A stretch of DNA of 64,000 nt from Macrostomum hystrix (lineage: Eukaryota > Platyhelminthes > Macrostomidae), in NCBI GenBank assembly GCA_950097015.1, contig CATNEN010000005.1:5943501-6007500 (forward strand), in the 5' to 3' direction. Made by a program: the position numbers and the translations under genes. The notes beneath the pieces are model-generated. The model was given only the letters and a program-made list of their open reading frames with translations, ran no database searches and was not told the origin of the DNA. This document shows positions 23,863-35,620 of the stretch, piece by piece (within the stretch, counting starts at the first letter, position 1; every line of letters starts with the position of its first letter).

Positions 23863-23955
23863 GTGGGAGAGGACTGCGTGTGGCTATGGCTGACTGACGA
23901 AGGCAAACAAGCCAGAAACCGGTCTCGGTCTGCCAGCGCGAGGTTCGTTCCCCAC
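23863..23955 (+). ncRNA. Candidate hammerhead ribozyme (type I)
   Basis: Core elements in order: CTGACGA at 23894-23900; stem II GGC/GCC with loop AAACAA, closed by an A-A mismatch; GAAA at 23915-23918; stem III ACCG/CGGT with loop GTCT; then GTC with predicted cleavage after C23930. Stem I can form from the flanks: TGGC with GCCA, CGTGT with GCGCG (wobbles), and GTGGG with CCCAC, with internal loops. Such type I motifs are known in Penelope-like retroelements and in small metazoan retrozymes. The short stem II and the A-A mismatch are weak points. A near-identical copy is at 48802-48894. Confidence 0.6.
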
Positions 23956-25916
23956 TTTTAGTGTGTTACAGGCCGAATGCTAGCCGAAAGCGGTATCTAC
24001 ATTTCGAAGCGTTGCCACCTTAGTGCCGAATTGCAAGCCTGTATGCATTGGCACTGGATGCTGACCAAATAAGAACACAATGAAAGGACAGAACAGAATA
24101 AAACAGGAGGCACTTATCATTGAGCAGACATCAGACAAAAACGAGCCCGAGAATAAACTGCTCAATAGTAAATTTATTAGCAGCAGAGCTCGAAATTAGT
24201 TATATTTTATTTACAAATGACTAATTAGTCGATAACAATAGCGAGTATTCGAAGATTTTGAAAAATAAACTAGCTATATGCTTAACTGCGAAGCATAAGG
24301 AAATTATAGAAAACAGAGTGAATAACATTTGCCTAATAAAAATATTAATCGACAAGTTTGAGGAATCGCCATGCTCCTTTGGGAGGGCAACTGCTTTTCC
24401 ATCTGGTATACCAGAGACGATTTGGCGGCAAGTAGTGTAAGTGCCTTATGTGTAGCAGGCGCGACTCACACGGATATTCATAAAGGTTGCAACGAAGAAT
24501 ATTAATTGTTCGTTATACCGCCATGACAATCAACAGAATTTGCCCCTTCACGGCCTTCAGTTGCACCAATATAATGCGACTCAGGACGGTAATGACTTCT
24601 GAATCCTGTAGAAAACCGGCAAATCTTAGTGATAATCCCCTCCACTGGAACATGTTTCCACTTGACACTCCTGCAGTAGGTTCAGACAACACCAGGATTT
24701 TCTTCAGCCAAAGCTAATTGCACAATTACTGCATTGACAGGTTTACTGTCTTATTTAGCAGTAATTGCCAGCCGAAATGACTGACTAGCAAGACTGCCAA
24801 TTCCATGATGTATAAACTAGTTCATAAATAGAAAACTGGCTGAACTTTGACTTTTTGTCTTCAGGAAAGTATAGAGTAGAGCACACTGCCTATTTTCAAA
24901 TGCTAACTTTGAAAAGGATTGTAGAACAAGTAGCTGAAATGAATAAAATATAAATGAGTGATAGCATACAGATAATTTGTTAGCTAAGCAATTGTTTTAC
25001 CTAGCAAAAGTGGCTCTAATGCTATAGTAGAATGCCTGCCGTAACGGCCACCGTAACGCTGCAACGGATAGAAGAGACGCTGATTGCGGGCCGACTACGC
25101 AATGGCTACAGAATAGAATAGAATGCGACATTATCAGTCGAGCCGCCTGCTATCCGCTTACTCATTTCCCATTGGGCAGCCGTTGATTAGCGCTAAATGC
25201 CCATTTGCACAGCAAAAACAAAATTAAAAAGCTCGTATCTCATGTCAGTACGCAACGATTATTGCAAAAATGTTTATACAAAGATAAATCAGTTCTTTTG
25301 GAAGGGCCGAGCATATTTAATCTACAGAAAAGCAAAACAGTTGCTGCTTCCGAGCCTAGCTCTCGCAGCTGTCTTTGTACCTCACTATACGAGTATGCCA
25401 ACTGCAACAATAAGCCACAATGAGCATAAGACTCAGAGACTAAAACTGTTTGCAGCTATAAAAATGGAGGCTGTCGAGGCTTTGAAATCTTTCGCCCAAG
25501 AAAAACTTTATTCATAAAGGAAAGCCGAATCGAGCACAGACTCTTAATTGAGGCTCGAGTAGTGCTCTAGCTGCTCAGCCGTGTTCTCGAACTCAACTCG
25601 GGGTTTGGTGGGTCCTTTGTGTAGCCGCACAGATTCTCTCTTGTGTTGAGGCACAAGTTGAGTACAGGACTCATTCTTTTAAATGCTGAGCAGCCAGGAA
25701 TGTATTTTACCTGGCATTGAAACTGATGCAAATGGAGGCTGCGAATGGGGGATAGTCATTTTGTCTCCTACTCAAACTCAACTCAACTAGTAAGTCTACT
25801 CAGTGCAGGCATGCAGAAATATTTCTATATGAGCTCAGAAAGCATTGCGATAGAGGAGCCCTAAAAACTGATGCACACAGTCGCAATGCAGTGTGGCCTG
25901 CGATGCCCATCCTTCT
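23956..25916. other. Conserved intergenic segment, no gene recognised
   Basis: About 2 kb nearly identical to 48895-50847. Small + frames at 24258-24440, 24487-24717 and 25197-25517 are present in both copies. In the last one most differences between copies change amino acids, which argues against coding. It probably includes remains of the ribozyme-bearing element and sequence upstream of cassette 1. Confidence 0.5.
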
Positions 25917-26110
25917 GTTGCTAGGCAACAATAAACAAACTGGCGCCAATTTAAGAGCCGGAGTGGAGCATCGTTTCGCTCTTCATTTGCGACGGCAGCT
26001 TTCAAGCAGCCGACTGACCGACATCCACCGACCGAGTCTCTCCGTTGCTAGGCGACTCTCTCCGTTGCTAGGCGAGACTCTCCGGATCTCCCGTTGCTGC
26101 TGTAGTGCAG
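25917..26110 (+). promoter_or_regulatory. Promoter-like cassette 1 with X-box motifs and splice donor
   Basis: Exact palindrome GTTGCTAGGCAAC at 25917-25929 fits the RFX X-box consensus (RYYNYY, one spacer base, RRNRAC). GTTGCTAGGCGAC at 26044 also fits, and a further GTTGCTAGGCGAG follows 20 bp on. The block ends TGTAGTGCAG then GTGAGG, a plausible donor at 26111. Read together this looks like a promoter plus non-coding first exon pointing toward gene B. No transcript evidence is available. Confidence 0.45.
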
Positions 26111-26257
26111 GTGAGGGGGTTAATTGCTGAACTAGTTTCCATAAACTACAAAACAGTGCTTTACTCTCTTAATGCTGTTATTTCTAACCAACAGTAGGTA
26201 TATTAGTAGTTTGTTAAACTATGCTTTAGCTGGATTTCAGAAACACAATCCTGACAG

Positions 26258-27868
26258 ATAAAATGAGAGACACAATGACATGAAATGTGAGACACAATGA
26301 CATGAAATGAGAGACACAATGACATGAAATGAGAGACACAATGACATGAAATGAGAGACACAATGACATGAAATGAGAGACACAATGACATGAAATGAGA
26401 GACACAATGACATGAAATGAGAGACACAATGACATGAAATGAGAGACACAATGACATGAAATGAGAGACACAATGACATGAAATGAGAGACAGAATGACA
26501 TAAAATGAGAGACACAATGACATGAAATGAGAGACACAATGACATGAAATGAGAGACACAATGACATGAAATGAGAGACACAATGACATGAAATGAGAGA
26601 CACAATGACATGAAATGAGAGACACAATGACATGAAATGAGACACAATGACATGAAATGAGAGACACAATGACATGAAATGAGAGACACAATGACATGAA
26701 ATGAAAGACACAATGACATGAAATGAGAGACACAATGACATGAAATGAGAGACACAATGACATGAAATGAGAGACACAATGACATGAAATGAAAGACACA
26801 ATGACATGAAATGAGAGACACAATGACATGAAATGAGAGACAGAATGACATGAAATGAGAGACACAATGACATGAAATGAGAGACACAATGACATAAAAT
26901 GAGAGACACAATGACATGAAATGAGAGACACAATGACATGAAATGAGAGACACAATGACATGAAATGAGAGACACAATGACATGAAATGAGAGACACAAT
27001 GACATGAAATCAGAGACACAATGACATGAAATGAGAGACACAATGACATGAAATGAGAGACACAATGACATGAAATGAGAGACACAATGACATGAAATGA
27101 GAGACACAATGACATGAAATGAGAGACACAATGACATGAAATGAGAGACACAATGACATGAAATGAGAGACACAATGACATGAAATGAGAGACAGAATGA
27201 CATAAAATGAGAGACACAATGACATGAAATGAGAGACACAATGACATGAAATCAGAGACACAATGACATGAAATGAGAGACACAATGACATGAAATGAGA
27301 GACACAATGACATGAAATGAGAGACACAATGACATGAAATGAGAGACACAATGACATGAAATGAGAGGCACAATGACATGAAATGAGAGACACAATGACA
27401 TGAAATGAGAGACACAATGACATGAAATGAGAGACAGAATGACATAAAGTGAGAGACACAATGACATGAAATGAGAGACACAATGACATGAAATGAGAGA
27501 CAGAATGACATGAAATGAGAGACACAATGACATGAAATGAGAGACACAATGACATGAAATGAGAGACACAATGACATGAAATGAGAGACACAATGACATG
27601 AAATGAGAGACACAATGACATGAAATGAGAGACACAATGACATGAAATGAGAGACACAATGACATGAAATGAGAGACACAATGACATGAAATGAAAGACA
27701 CAATGACATGAAATGAGAGACACAATGACATGAAATGAGAGACACAATGACATGAAATGAAAGACACAATGACATGAAATGAGAGACACAATGACATGAA
27801 ATGAAAGACACAATGACATGAAATGAGAGACACAATGACATGAAATGAGAGACACAATGACATGAGAT
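26258..27868. repeat. 22 bp minisatellite, about 73 copies
   Basis: Unit core GAGACACAATGACATGAAAT plus GA, with rare variants (GACAGA, CATAAA, AAAGAC). The syntenic array is at 51197-53018. All antisense frames of 200-565 codons here are repeat artefacts. Confidence 0.95.
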
Positions 27869-28452
27869 GAGGCCTAATTTAGTCTCCAAAGTTGGCATCT
27901 GAGCTAATTTTGCAATATTTCTTCGCGAATACATTAAAAGTCCATCTTCAAGACCTCACAGAAAGTCTAATCTTAGTATTTTAGAAAATTATTCTTCAAG
28001 CAATGGCCCTCTCACCCAAATACACCCAAAGCAATTCGCACAGAACAATGGACAGCAACAATGAACCCACAGCCGAAACTGTTTTGCAGCAATAAAATAT
28101 TCAATGGCGAGTTTGAGCAGGCTAACTCATGCTTTGTCTTCGTCTCAAACTCAACTCGAGTCTTCTCTGTGCAGATTGAAGCAAGCCCCTCAACCTGTGT
28201 GCTCAAAGTGAGCAGTGTTTAATCTCTCATGTGGCATTGAAACTGTAGCGAATGGAAGCTGAGAATGGGTTGGACAAAGTACTTTTGTCACCGACTCAAA
28301 CCCATCTCAGATGCTTTAGTAGGCCATGCAGACCTGTCTCCGTATGGACTCAGTGTTCATGTACTTTAATCAGCTCATAGGATGTTTGAGTAGCACAAAC
28401 TGGAGCACACAGTCGCAATGCAGTGTAGAATGTATGCTCAGCCCATGCTTCT
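27869..28452. other. Spacer upstream of cassette 2
   Basis: Unique sequence nearly identical to 53019-53601; no gene seen. Confidence 0.6.
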
Positions 28453-28671
28453 GTTGCTAGGCAACAAATAGACAAATTAGCACCGATTCAAAGTTACTGT
28501 GAAGTATCCGTTTTCTCTTCATTCACAGCCAACTGAATCATTTTTTAAACTGCTGAAGCCTCTGAGTCTGTCTGTTGCTAGGCGAGTCTCTCCGTTGCTA
28601 GGTGAGTCTTTCCATTGCTAGGCGAGTCTCTCCGGATCGCCCATTGCTGGCAGTGTCCAGAGGACTCAAAG
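28453..28671 (+). promoter_or_regulatory. Promoter-like cassette 2 with X-box motifs and splice donor
   Basis: Exact GTTGCTAGGCAAC at 28453-28465. About 105 bp later come three 20 bp repeats of the imperfect form (two GTTGCTAGG, one ATTGCTAGG), then CTCTCCGGAT as in cassette 1. It ends at CTCAAAG followed by GTAAGT, a consensus donor, at 28672. The layout parallels cassette 1. Confidence 0.45.
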
Positions 28672-29711
28672 GTAAGTAAATTTAACTTTTTAGTTCAACA
28701 GCTTCCGGCTTTTGTAAGCACATCCAAGATCTTTAATCATAGTTTAAAGTCTGCATACTTTAAGTTACTTGTATCGTCATTTCCATTTGCCAATAGCTAC
28801 TTCACCAGCTGTTACAGTATTTAGGACAAAATATGTATTTATATGGGCTGGCCTGGCGGTGCAATCAGAGTGGAAAAAGTTGTCTTTTACAATTCCGTTT
28901 TCTGGAAGCCATTTGCTACTTTCTACTGTAAGTAGTGCTGATTAGGCATACCTTTTTAGACTACCATATCTTAGGCTATTATATTATTATTCCGATGAAC
29001 TGTAAACAGTGTGCAACAACTACAAATCATGAAGATTGCGGTGAAAAAGAGATATAAGTGGAAAAATATTTAAAAGAAAAGAAAAAATAGGACAAAATTG
29101 CGAGTGTAAATGAATGCTAAATAGAAGGGAAGAGAGAGGAGGAGAGAAGAAGAAGGAGTATCGAATTCTCAAGCATCATGTTCTATTTCATTTCTAGGCT
29201 GATAGAAGATAGGAGCTAACGGAGATAGATGGGTAGGAGACTGAAGAAATTGTTTCAATCGGGATCATTTATCAATGGGAATAATTCCTCAATAGGGATA
29301 ATTTGTCAGAGGAAAGTTTGATAAAATATGATCATTTGTCCGTGGGAAATCTAACGTCATGGGACAATTTTATCGCGGGAAAAATAGAAAATTGTGTCAA
29401 TTAATAAAACGAGAAAGTGAAATTTATTCTACATTGATAATTTTACAATTTTACGTGTAATAATTTGACAAAGAAGTATCCTTGTCGAAGAAGATAATTT
29501 GCCCAGGAAGGATAATTTAAACCAAGGGCTTTAGACAAAGGGGACACTTTCTCAAATGAGGATATATCGATTAAGGGACTTTAAGGAAAACAGATAAGTA
29601 TGTACAAAGAGACAGAGAATGTAAAATCAGGAACGATATACCACAATTAAATTTGACACACCAATTTTAAACTATTTGACCCGGGCGAATAAATTAATGA
29701 AAGAAGTAAAA
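28672..29711. other. Spacer with decayed GGGATAATTTG repeats
   Basis: Matches 53801-54892. From about 29260 it contains scattered, diverged GGGATAATTTG-like motifs (ATCATTTGTC, GGGACAATTTTATC) that look like an old array related to the 20 bp families. No gene seen. Confidence 0.5.
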
Positions 29712-30612
29712 CCCAGCTGTTTTACTTGCTGTAGTACTGTAGTGATATTATACTTGCAGTAGTACTGTAGTGATATTATACTTGCAGTAGTACTGTAGTG
29801 ATATTGTACTTGCAGTAGTACTGTAGTGATATTATACTTGCAGTAGTACTGTAGTGATATTGCACTTGCAGTAGTACTGTAGTGATATCATACTTGCAGT
29901 AGTACTGTAGTGATATTATACTTGCAGTAGTACTGTAGTGATATCATACTTGCAGTAGTACTGTAGTGATATTATACTTGCAGTAGTACTGTAGTGATAT
30001 TATACTTGCAGTAGTACTGTAGTGATATTATACTTGCAGTAGTACTGTAGTGATATCATACTTGCAGTAGTACTGTAGTGATATTATACTTGCAGTAGTA
30101 CTGTAGTGAAATCATACTTGCAGTAGTACTGTAGTGATATTATACTTGCAGTAGTACTGTAGTGATATTATCCTTGGAGTAGTACTGTAGTGATATAATA
30201 CTTGCAGTAGTACTGTAGTGATATTATACTTGCAGTAGTACTGTAGTGATATTATCCTTGGAGTAGTACTGTAGTGATATAATACTTGCAGTAGTACTGT
30301 AGTGATATTGTGCTTGCAGTAGTACTGTAGTGATATAATACTTGCAGTAGTACTGTAGTGATATTGTACTTGCAGTAGTACTGTAGTGAAATCATACTTG
30401 CAGTAGTACTGTAGTGATATTGTACTTGCAGTAGTACTGTAGTGATATTATACTTGCAGTAGTACTGTAGTGATATTATACTTGCAGTAGTACTGTAGTG
30501 ATATTGTACTTGCAGTAGTACTGTAGTGATATTGTACTTGCAGTAGTACTGTAGTGACATTGTACTTGCAGTAGTACTGTAGTGATATTGTACTTGCAGT
30601 AGTATTGAGTGA
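29712..30612. repeat. 28 bp minisatellite, about 32 copies
   Basis: Unit contains ACTTGCAGTAGTACTGTAGT and GATATTAT. CAGTA-G-TACTG in every unit is a small dyad. Variants at one segment (ATTATA, ATTGTA, ATCATA, ATAATA) alternate. The syntenic array is at 54893-56133. Confidence 0.95.
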
Positions 30613-30775
30613 TAATTTGCTTGCAGCATTGCTGCAGTATGAAGGGATTATTTGAGGCAAAAAGAGAGAAAGAATATGTTGGCGTTTAATTAGACTATTT
30701 TTTAACATCATATTTTCTTATTCAGTTTCGGCAGCCTTCTAACTGCTCTCGCACTGACAGCCTCTGAGTCTCAGC
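30613..30775. other. Spacer upstream of cassette 3
   Basis: Short unique sequence, matching 56134-56286. Nothing recognised. Confidence 0.5.
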
Positions 30776-30886
30776 GTTGCTAGGCGAGTCTCCCCCGTTG
30801 CCCGGCGAGTGTCTCCGTTGCTAGGCGAGTCTCAGCAAGTCGCTCACCGCTGCTGTTGCAGCTGCGGCTGCATCGCGGACTCATCG
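30776..30886 (+). promoter_or_regulatory. Promoter-like cassette 3 with X-box half sites and splice donor
   Basis: Three tandem GTTGC(T/C)(A/C)GGCGAG elements about 20 bp apart, then a CAG/CTG-rich stretch and GACTCATCG followed by GTGAGT, a consensus donor at 30887. There is no perfect palindrome in this cassette. The equivalent at 56287 has seven elements. Confidence 0.4.
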
Positions 30887-31399
30887 GTGAGTGTTGTTGG
30901 CATTGTAGTTTGCAATTGACTGGAAAAGTACAATTTGCATACTGGCGTTTGCTGACTCTGACCATAGACACCAATAGGAAATAAAGTGCGAATTTACTGA
31001 TTGGACGGGTTTGAAGCTTTTTGCTGAAATGGTAGATTTACGCACTAGGAAGCCTAGCATAAGTGCATTGATTTATGACCAAGTGTGTGTGCGCAAGACC
31101 AGTTCCTTCGGCCCATAGACAATACCCGTCTGGGATTTACTGCATAGTAGCTCAGAAGAGGGATGGCACGGAGATCAAGTGGGGCATCATTTACCGCACA
31201 GTTGCGGAATTTACTGCACACTTCAATCTATTTCTTTGATGGCCTTTGGGCCATAAACTATACACGAGCTTGAGACGTTTACGCACACTTGGTTACATGT
31301 CAATGGGCTGGTGGAATTTCGCTGGCGAGCTTTGTTTACAGTTTAGGCGGAAATTCTTCGTTTGGTTGTACAGTTGCCGACTGGGGCGAATATTTTGAG
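30887..31399. other. Spacer downstream of cassette 3
   Basis: Unique sequence, partly shared with 56480-56690; the part from about 31060 to 31300 has no counterpart in the B-C spacer. No gene seen. Confidence 0.5.
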
Positions 31400-32297
31400 A
31401 ACTGAAGGGATAATTTGCGGATTTAGGGGATAATTCGCGGATATCGGGGATAATTCACAGATTTAGGGGATAATTCGTGTATTTAGGGGATAATTCGCAG
31501 ATTTAGGGGATACTTCGCGGGGATAATTAGGGGATAATTTAGGGGATAATTCACGGATTTAGGGGATAATTCGCGGATTTAGAAGATAACTCGCGGATTT
31601 AGAGGATAATTCGCGGATTTAGAGGATAATTCGCGGATTTAGAGGATAATTCGCGGATTTCGGGGATAATTCACAGATTTAGGGGATAATTCGCGGGTAT
31701 AATTAGGGGATAATTTAGGGGATAATTTGCGGATTTCGGTGATAATTCGCGGGTTTAGGGGATAATTCGTGTATTTAGGGGATAATTCGCAGATTTAGGG
31801 GATACTTCGCGGGGATAATTAGGGGATAATTTAGGGGATAATTCGCGGATTTAGGGGACAACTCGCGGATTTAGGGAATAATTCGCGGATTTAGAAAATA
31901 ACTCGCGGATTTAGGGGATAATTCGCGGATTTAGAGGATAATTCGCGGAAATCGGGGATAATTCGCGGATTTAGGGGACAACTCGTGGATTTAGGGGATA
32001 ATTCGCGGATTTAGAAGATAACTCGCGGATTTAGGGGATAATTCACGGATTTGGAGAATAATTCGCGGAAATCGGGGATAATTCGCGGATTTAAAGCACA
32101 ATTCGCGGAAATCGGGGATAATTCACGGGTTTAGGGGATAACTCGCGGATTTAGGGGATAATTCGCGGATTTAGAAGATAACTCGCGGATTTAGAGGATA
32201 ATTCGCGGAAATCGGGGATAATTCGTGGATTTACTGGATTATTCGCGGATTTAGAGGATAATTCGCGGTTTTAATGGATAATTTGTGGATTTACTGT
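31400..32297. repeat. 20 bp minisatellite (TTCGCGG type), first part
   Basis: Unit GGATAATTCGCGGATTTAGG with many variants. It is related to the GGATAATCTGTGGATTGAGG family and is continued after an insertion at 32972-33350. A short relative (about six units) lies at 58430-58550. Confidence 0.9.
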
Positions 32298-32971
32298 TGA
32301 AATATTTTATTTTCGCCTCCGTTCTATCGATATCTAGCTTAATTAATGTTCTTGTTATCTTCAATTAATATCTCTAGCAGAGAGGCCAGTTACAAGCGGC
32401 TATTTCTAAGACTTAAGGAGGCGTGGGAAATCGACTATCTTTTCCTGATATTGCACTCACTTTGGATGTTATGTTCTCAATCGAATTATATTTAGATGGT
32501 CTTAAAGCAAACAATCACAAAGATGAAAACTCACTATAAAATTATTGAGACTATAAAATTACTGAGAGAAAGTGATCCCCAAACACAAGCTTAATGCTTA
32601 CTCACGAATCCTTTAGTAAGCTTACAACTGGCGGAAATATGTTTTCACTATAAATAGTGGATTAGGAGTTTCAGGAATTCTAATCTCAGTGAAAATATTT
32701 TTATTCTTGACTAAGGTTTAGACGGAGGTTTAGAGCTGGCCAGGGATAGCAATGGCCGATGGCGGCCTAATTAGATCGGATTAGACTCTTTCTCTCAGTG
32801 CCAGAGTTTTATATAATCCGGCCAAAACGGCCGCCATTTGACAGCAGCCTCCAAGCGAATCCTAGAGCTCCTGCAAACGCATCCTCGCACAGGAGGAAAA
32901 GCTGAATATTCTCTGGTCTTTGCAAGCGCGCACAGATGTAAAAATCGCATAGATTAAATTGTAACACTTCA
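32298..32971. mobile_element. Candidate 674 bp insertion in the 20 bp array
   Basis: Non-repetitive segment that interrupts the array. CTGT flanks it on both sides (32294-32297 and 32972-32975). The ends TGAAATATTTTATTTT and the reverse complement TGAAGTGTTACAATTT agree at 11 of 16 positions. A short non-autonomous DNA element is one reading. The TGTTGAAATATT start and an internal TATATAA also recall a solo LTR, but then the flanking duplication fits less well. It has no coding capacity. Confidence 0.4.
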
Positions 32972-33350
32972 CTGTATAATTCGTGGATTTACGGGATAAT
33001 TCGTGGATTTAGGGGATAATTCGCGGATATCGGGGATAATTCACAGATTTAGGGGATAATTCGTGGATTTACGGGATAATATCTAAATTCGCGGATTTAG
33101 GGGATAAATTGCGGATTGAAGGGATAATCTCTTAATTTGAGGATTTAGAGGATAATTCGCGGATTTAGGGGATAATTTGTGGAATTACTGTATAATTCGT
33201 GGATTTACGGGATAATCTCTTAATTTGAGGATTTAGGGGATAATTCGCGGATTTAGGGGATAATTCGTGGATTTACGGGATAATTCGTGGATTTACTGGA
33301 TAATATCTAAATTCGCGGATTTAGGGGATAAATTGCGGATTGAAGGGATT
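32972..33350. repeat. 20 bp minisatellite, second part
   Basis: Continuation of the TTCGCGG-type array after the insertion, with more TTCGTGGATTTACGG variants. Confidence 0.9.
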
Positions 33351-33984
33351 AATTTGCCTATGGGTTGATAAGAGCGACATTTTTTCTGTTTAAGGGATAA
33401 AGGGCCATTGGAGGGAATAAATTTCCTAGAATGCTATACCACATAGTATAATAATAGTATAGTAAATAAAATAGTAGATAACATAATATTTTTTCTATTT
33501 AATGGGATAGAGGGGCAACTGTGGGGATAATTAGCAAAATATTGGGACTAAACTGCCATTGACTTGACAGTTTGCAAGATAAGTGGGATAACCTGCAATG
33601 GAGGGTGATTCTTAGAAACTGGGCTGGCAAACAATATGATTCTCAAGTTTTCCCTCTATGCAGTGGGAGGCTGTTGCTAAAGTTGCGACTGGACATTTGC
33701 ATACAGCCCTAACAAAGTAGGAGTAACAAAAACTGAAGTGCTTCACACACAGGGGCAAAGTTGTTGCTTTGTTCGTTTGAGATTACCAAATTACCCTACC
33801 TACACTTACCTAAAGAATGGGCAATTTTGAAAGATTTCGGCAAGCGAGCCACCGAACAATAAACTACCGAATAACTGCAATGAATGGTCTTGGCTTCTTT
33901 TCTTTGCATTTTCTGCTATTTTCTGGCAATCATGTTCGGCTAATGTTCTTCATTTACACGAATGCCACAAAGGCATTTCGAGAC
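33351..33984. other. Spacer upstream of B-type GA-rich arrays
   Basis: Unique sequence. The part from about 33560 to 33970 is homologous to 58560-58980. No gene recognised; a 79-codon frame at its end runs into the 12 bp repeat. Confidence 0.5.
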
Positions 33985-34212
33985 ATGAATAGGCAGAGGA
34001 ATAGGCAGAGGAATAGGCAGAGGAATAGGCAGACGAATAGACAGAGGAATAGATAGAGGAATAGACAGAGGAATAGACAGAGGAATAGGCAGAGGAATAG
34101 GCAGACGAATAGATAGAGGAATAGACAGAGGAATAGACAGAGGAATAGATAGAGGAATAGACAGAGGAATAGATAGAGGAATAGACAGAGGAATAGACAG
34201 AAGAATAGACAG
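33985..34212. repeat. 12 bp minisatellite, about 19 copies
   Basis: Unit AGGAATAGACAG with variants. A few diverged units are at 58990-59040. Confidence 0.9.
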
Positions 34213-35620
34213 AGGAACGTAGAGAGGATTTGGGAGAAGAACAGAGAGGGGATTTGGGTGAGGAACAGAGAGGGGATTTGGGTGAGGAACAGAGAGGGGA
34301 TTTGGGTGAGGAACAGAGAGGGGATTAGAGTAAGGAACAGAGGGGATCAGGGAAAGGAACAGAGAGGGGATTAGAGTAAGGAACAGAGGGGATCAGGGAG
34401 AGGAACAGAGAGGGGATTAGAGTAAGGAACAGAGTGGGGTGATTAGGGTGAGGAACAGATTGGGGATTAGGGAGAGGAACAGAGAGTGGATTAGGAAGAG
34501 GAACAGAGGGGATCAGGGAGAGGAACAGAGAGGGGATTAGGAGAGGAACAGAGTGGGGATTAGGAGAGGAACAGAGTGGATCAGGGAGAGGAACAGAGAG
34601 GGGATTAGGAAGAGAAACAGAGAGGGGATTAGGGAGAGGAACAGAGAGGGGATCAGGGAGAGGAACAGAGAGGGGATTAGGAAGAGAAACAGAGAGGGGA
34701 TTAGGAAGAGGAACAGAGGGGATCAGGGAGAGGACCAGAGAGTGGATTAGGAAGAGGAACAGAGAGGGGATCAGGGAGAGGAACAGAGTGGGGATTAGGG
34801 AGAGGAACAGAGAGGGGATCAGGGAGAGGAACAGAGAGGGGATTAGGAAGAGAAACAGAGAGGGGATTAGGAAGAGGAACAGAGGGGATCAGGGAGAGGA
34901 CCAGAGAGTGGATTAGGAAGAGGAACAGAGAGGGGATCAGGGAGAGGAACAGAGTGGGGATTAGGGAGAGGAATAGAGAGGGGATCAGGGAGAGGAACAG
35001 AGGGGATCAGGGAGAGGAACAGAGAGTGGATTAGGAGAGGAACAGAGAGGGGATTAGGAAGAGGAACAGAGAGTGGATTAGGGAGAGGAACAGAGAGGGG
35101 ATTAGGAAGAGGAACAGAGAGTGGATTAGGGTGAGGAACAGAGAGTGGATTAGGAAGAGGAACAGAGAGGGGATTAGGGAGAGGAACAGAGAGTGGATTA
35201 GGGTGAGGAACAGAGAGTGGATTAGGAAGAGGAACAGAGAGGGGATCAGGGTGAGGAACAGAGTGGATTAGGGTGAGGAACAGAGAGGGGATCAGGGTGA
35301 GGAACAGAGGGGTGATTAGGGTGAGGAACAGAGGGGATCAGGGAGAGGAACAGAGAGGGGATCAGGGAGAGGAACAGAGAGGGGATCAGGGTGAGGAACA
35401 GATAGGGGATTAGGGAGAGGAACAGAGAGGGGATTAGGAAGAGGAACAGAGAGGGGATTAGGGTGAGGAACAGAGAGGGGATCAGGGTGAGGAACAGAGA
35501 GGGGATCAGGGAGAGGAACAGAGAGGGGATTAGGGTGAGGAACAGAGGGGATCAGGGTGAGGAACAGAGAGGGGATTAGGGAGAGGAAGTGAGAGGGAAT
35601 TAGGGTCAGGAACTGAGAGT
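34213..35620. repeat. GA-rich 22-24 bp minisatellite, about 60 copies
   Basis: Unit core GAGGAACAGAGAGGGGATTA, then GG(G)A. It shares GAGGAAC and GAGAGGG-ATTAG with the array at 1625-11690 and sits in the equivalent position just upstream of gene B, so the arrays are probably diverged relatives. Confidence 0.9.

Noticed and set aside
24487-24717. 76-codon frame identical in both spacers (49420-49650)
   Set aside because: The surrounding non-coding DNA is just as similar, so identity reflects recent duplication.
25197-25517. 106-codon frame present in both spacers
   Set aside because: Most differences between the copies change the amino acid, and no family signature is visible.
26237-27934. 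Antisense Cys/His-rich frames (ISCHCVSHFMSL) at 26.2-27.9 kb and 51.1-53.1 kb
   Set aside because: Produced by the 22 bp repeat; the Cys/His pattern is only the repeat translated.
30933-30940. ATTTGCAT octamers (also 33695 and 56507)
   Set aside because: About two are expected by chance in a window of this size, and one pair is a duplicate.
31400-33350. TTAGGG telomere-like motifs in the 20 bp array
   Set aside because: TTAGGG occurs once per 20 bp unit and never in tandem, so these are not interstitial telomere repeats.
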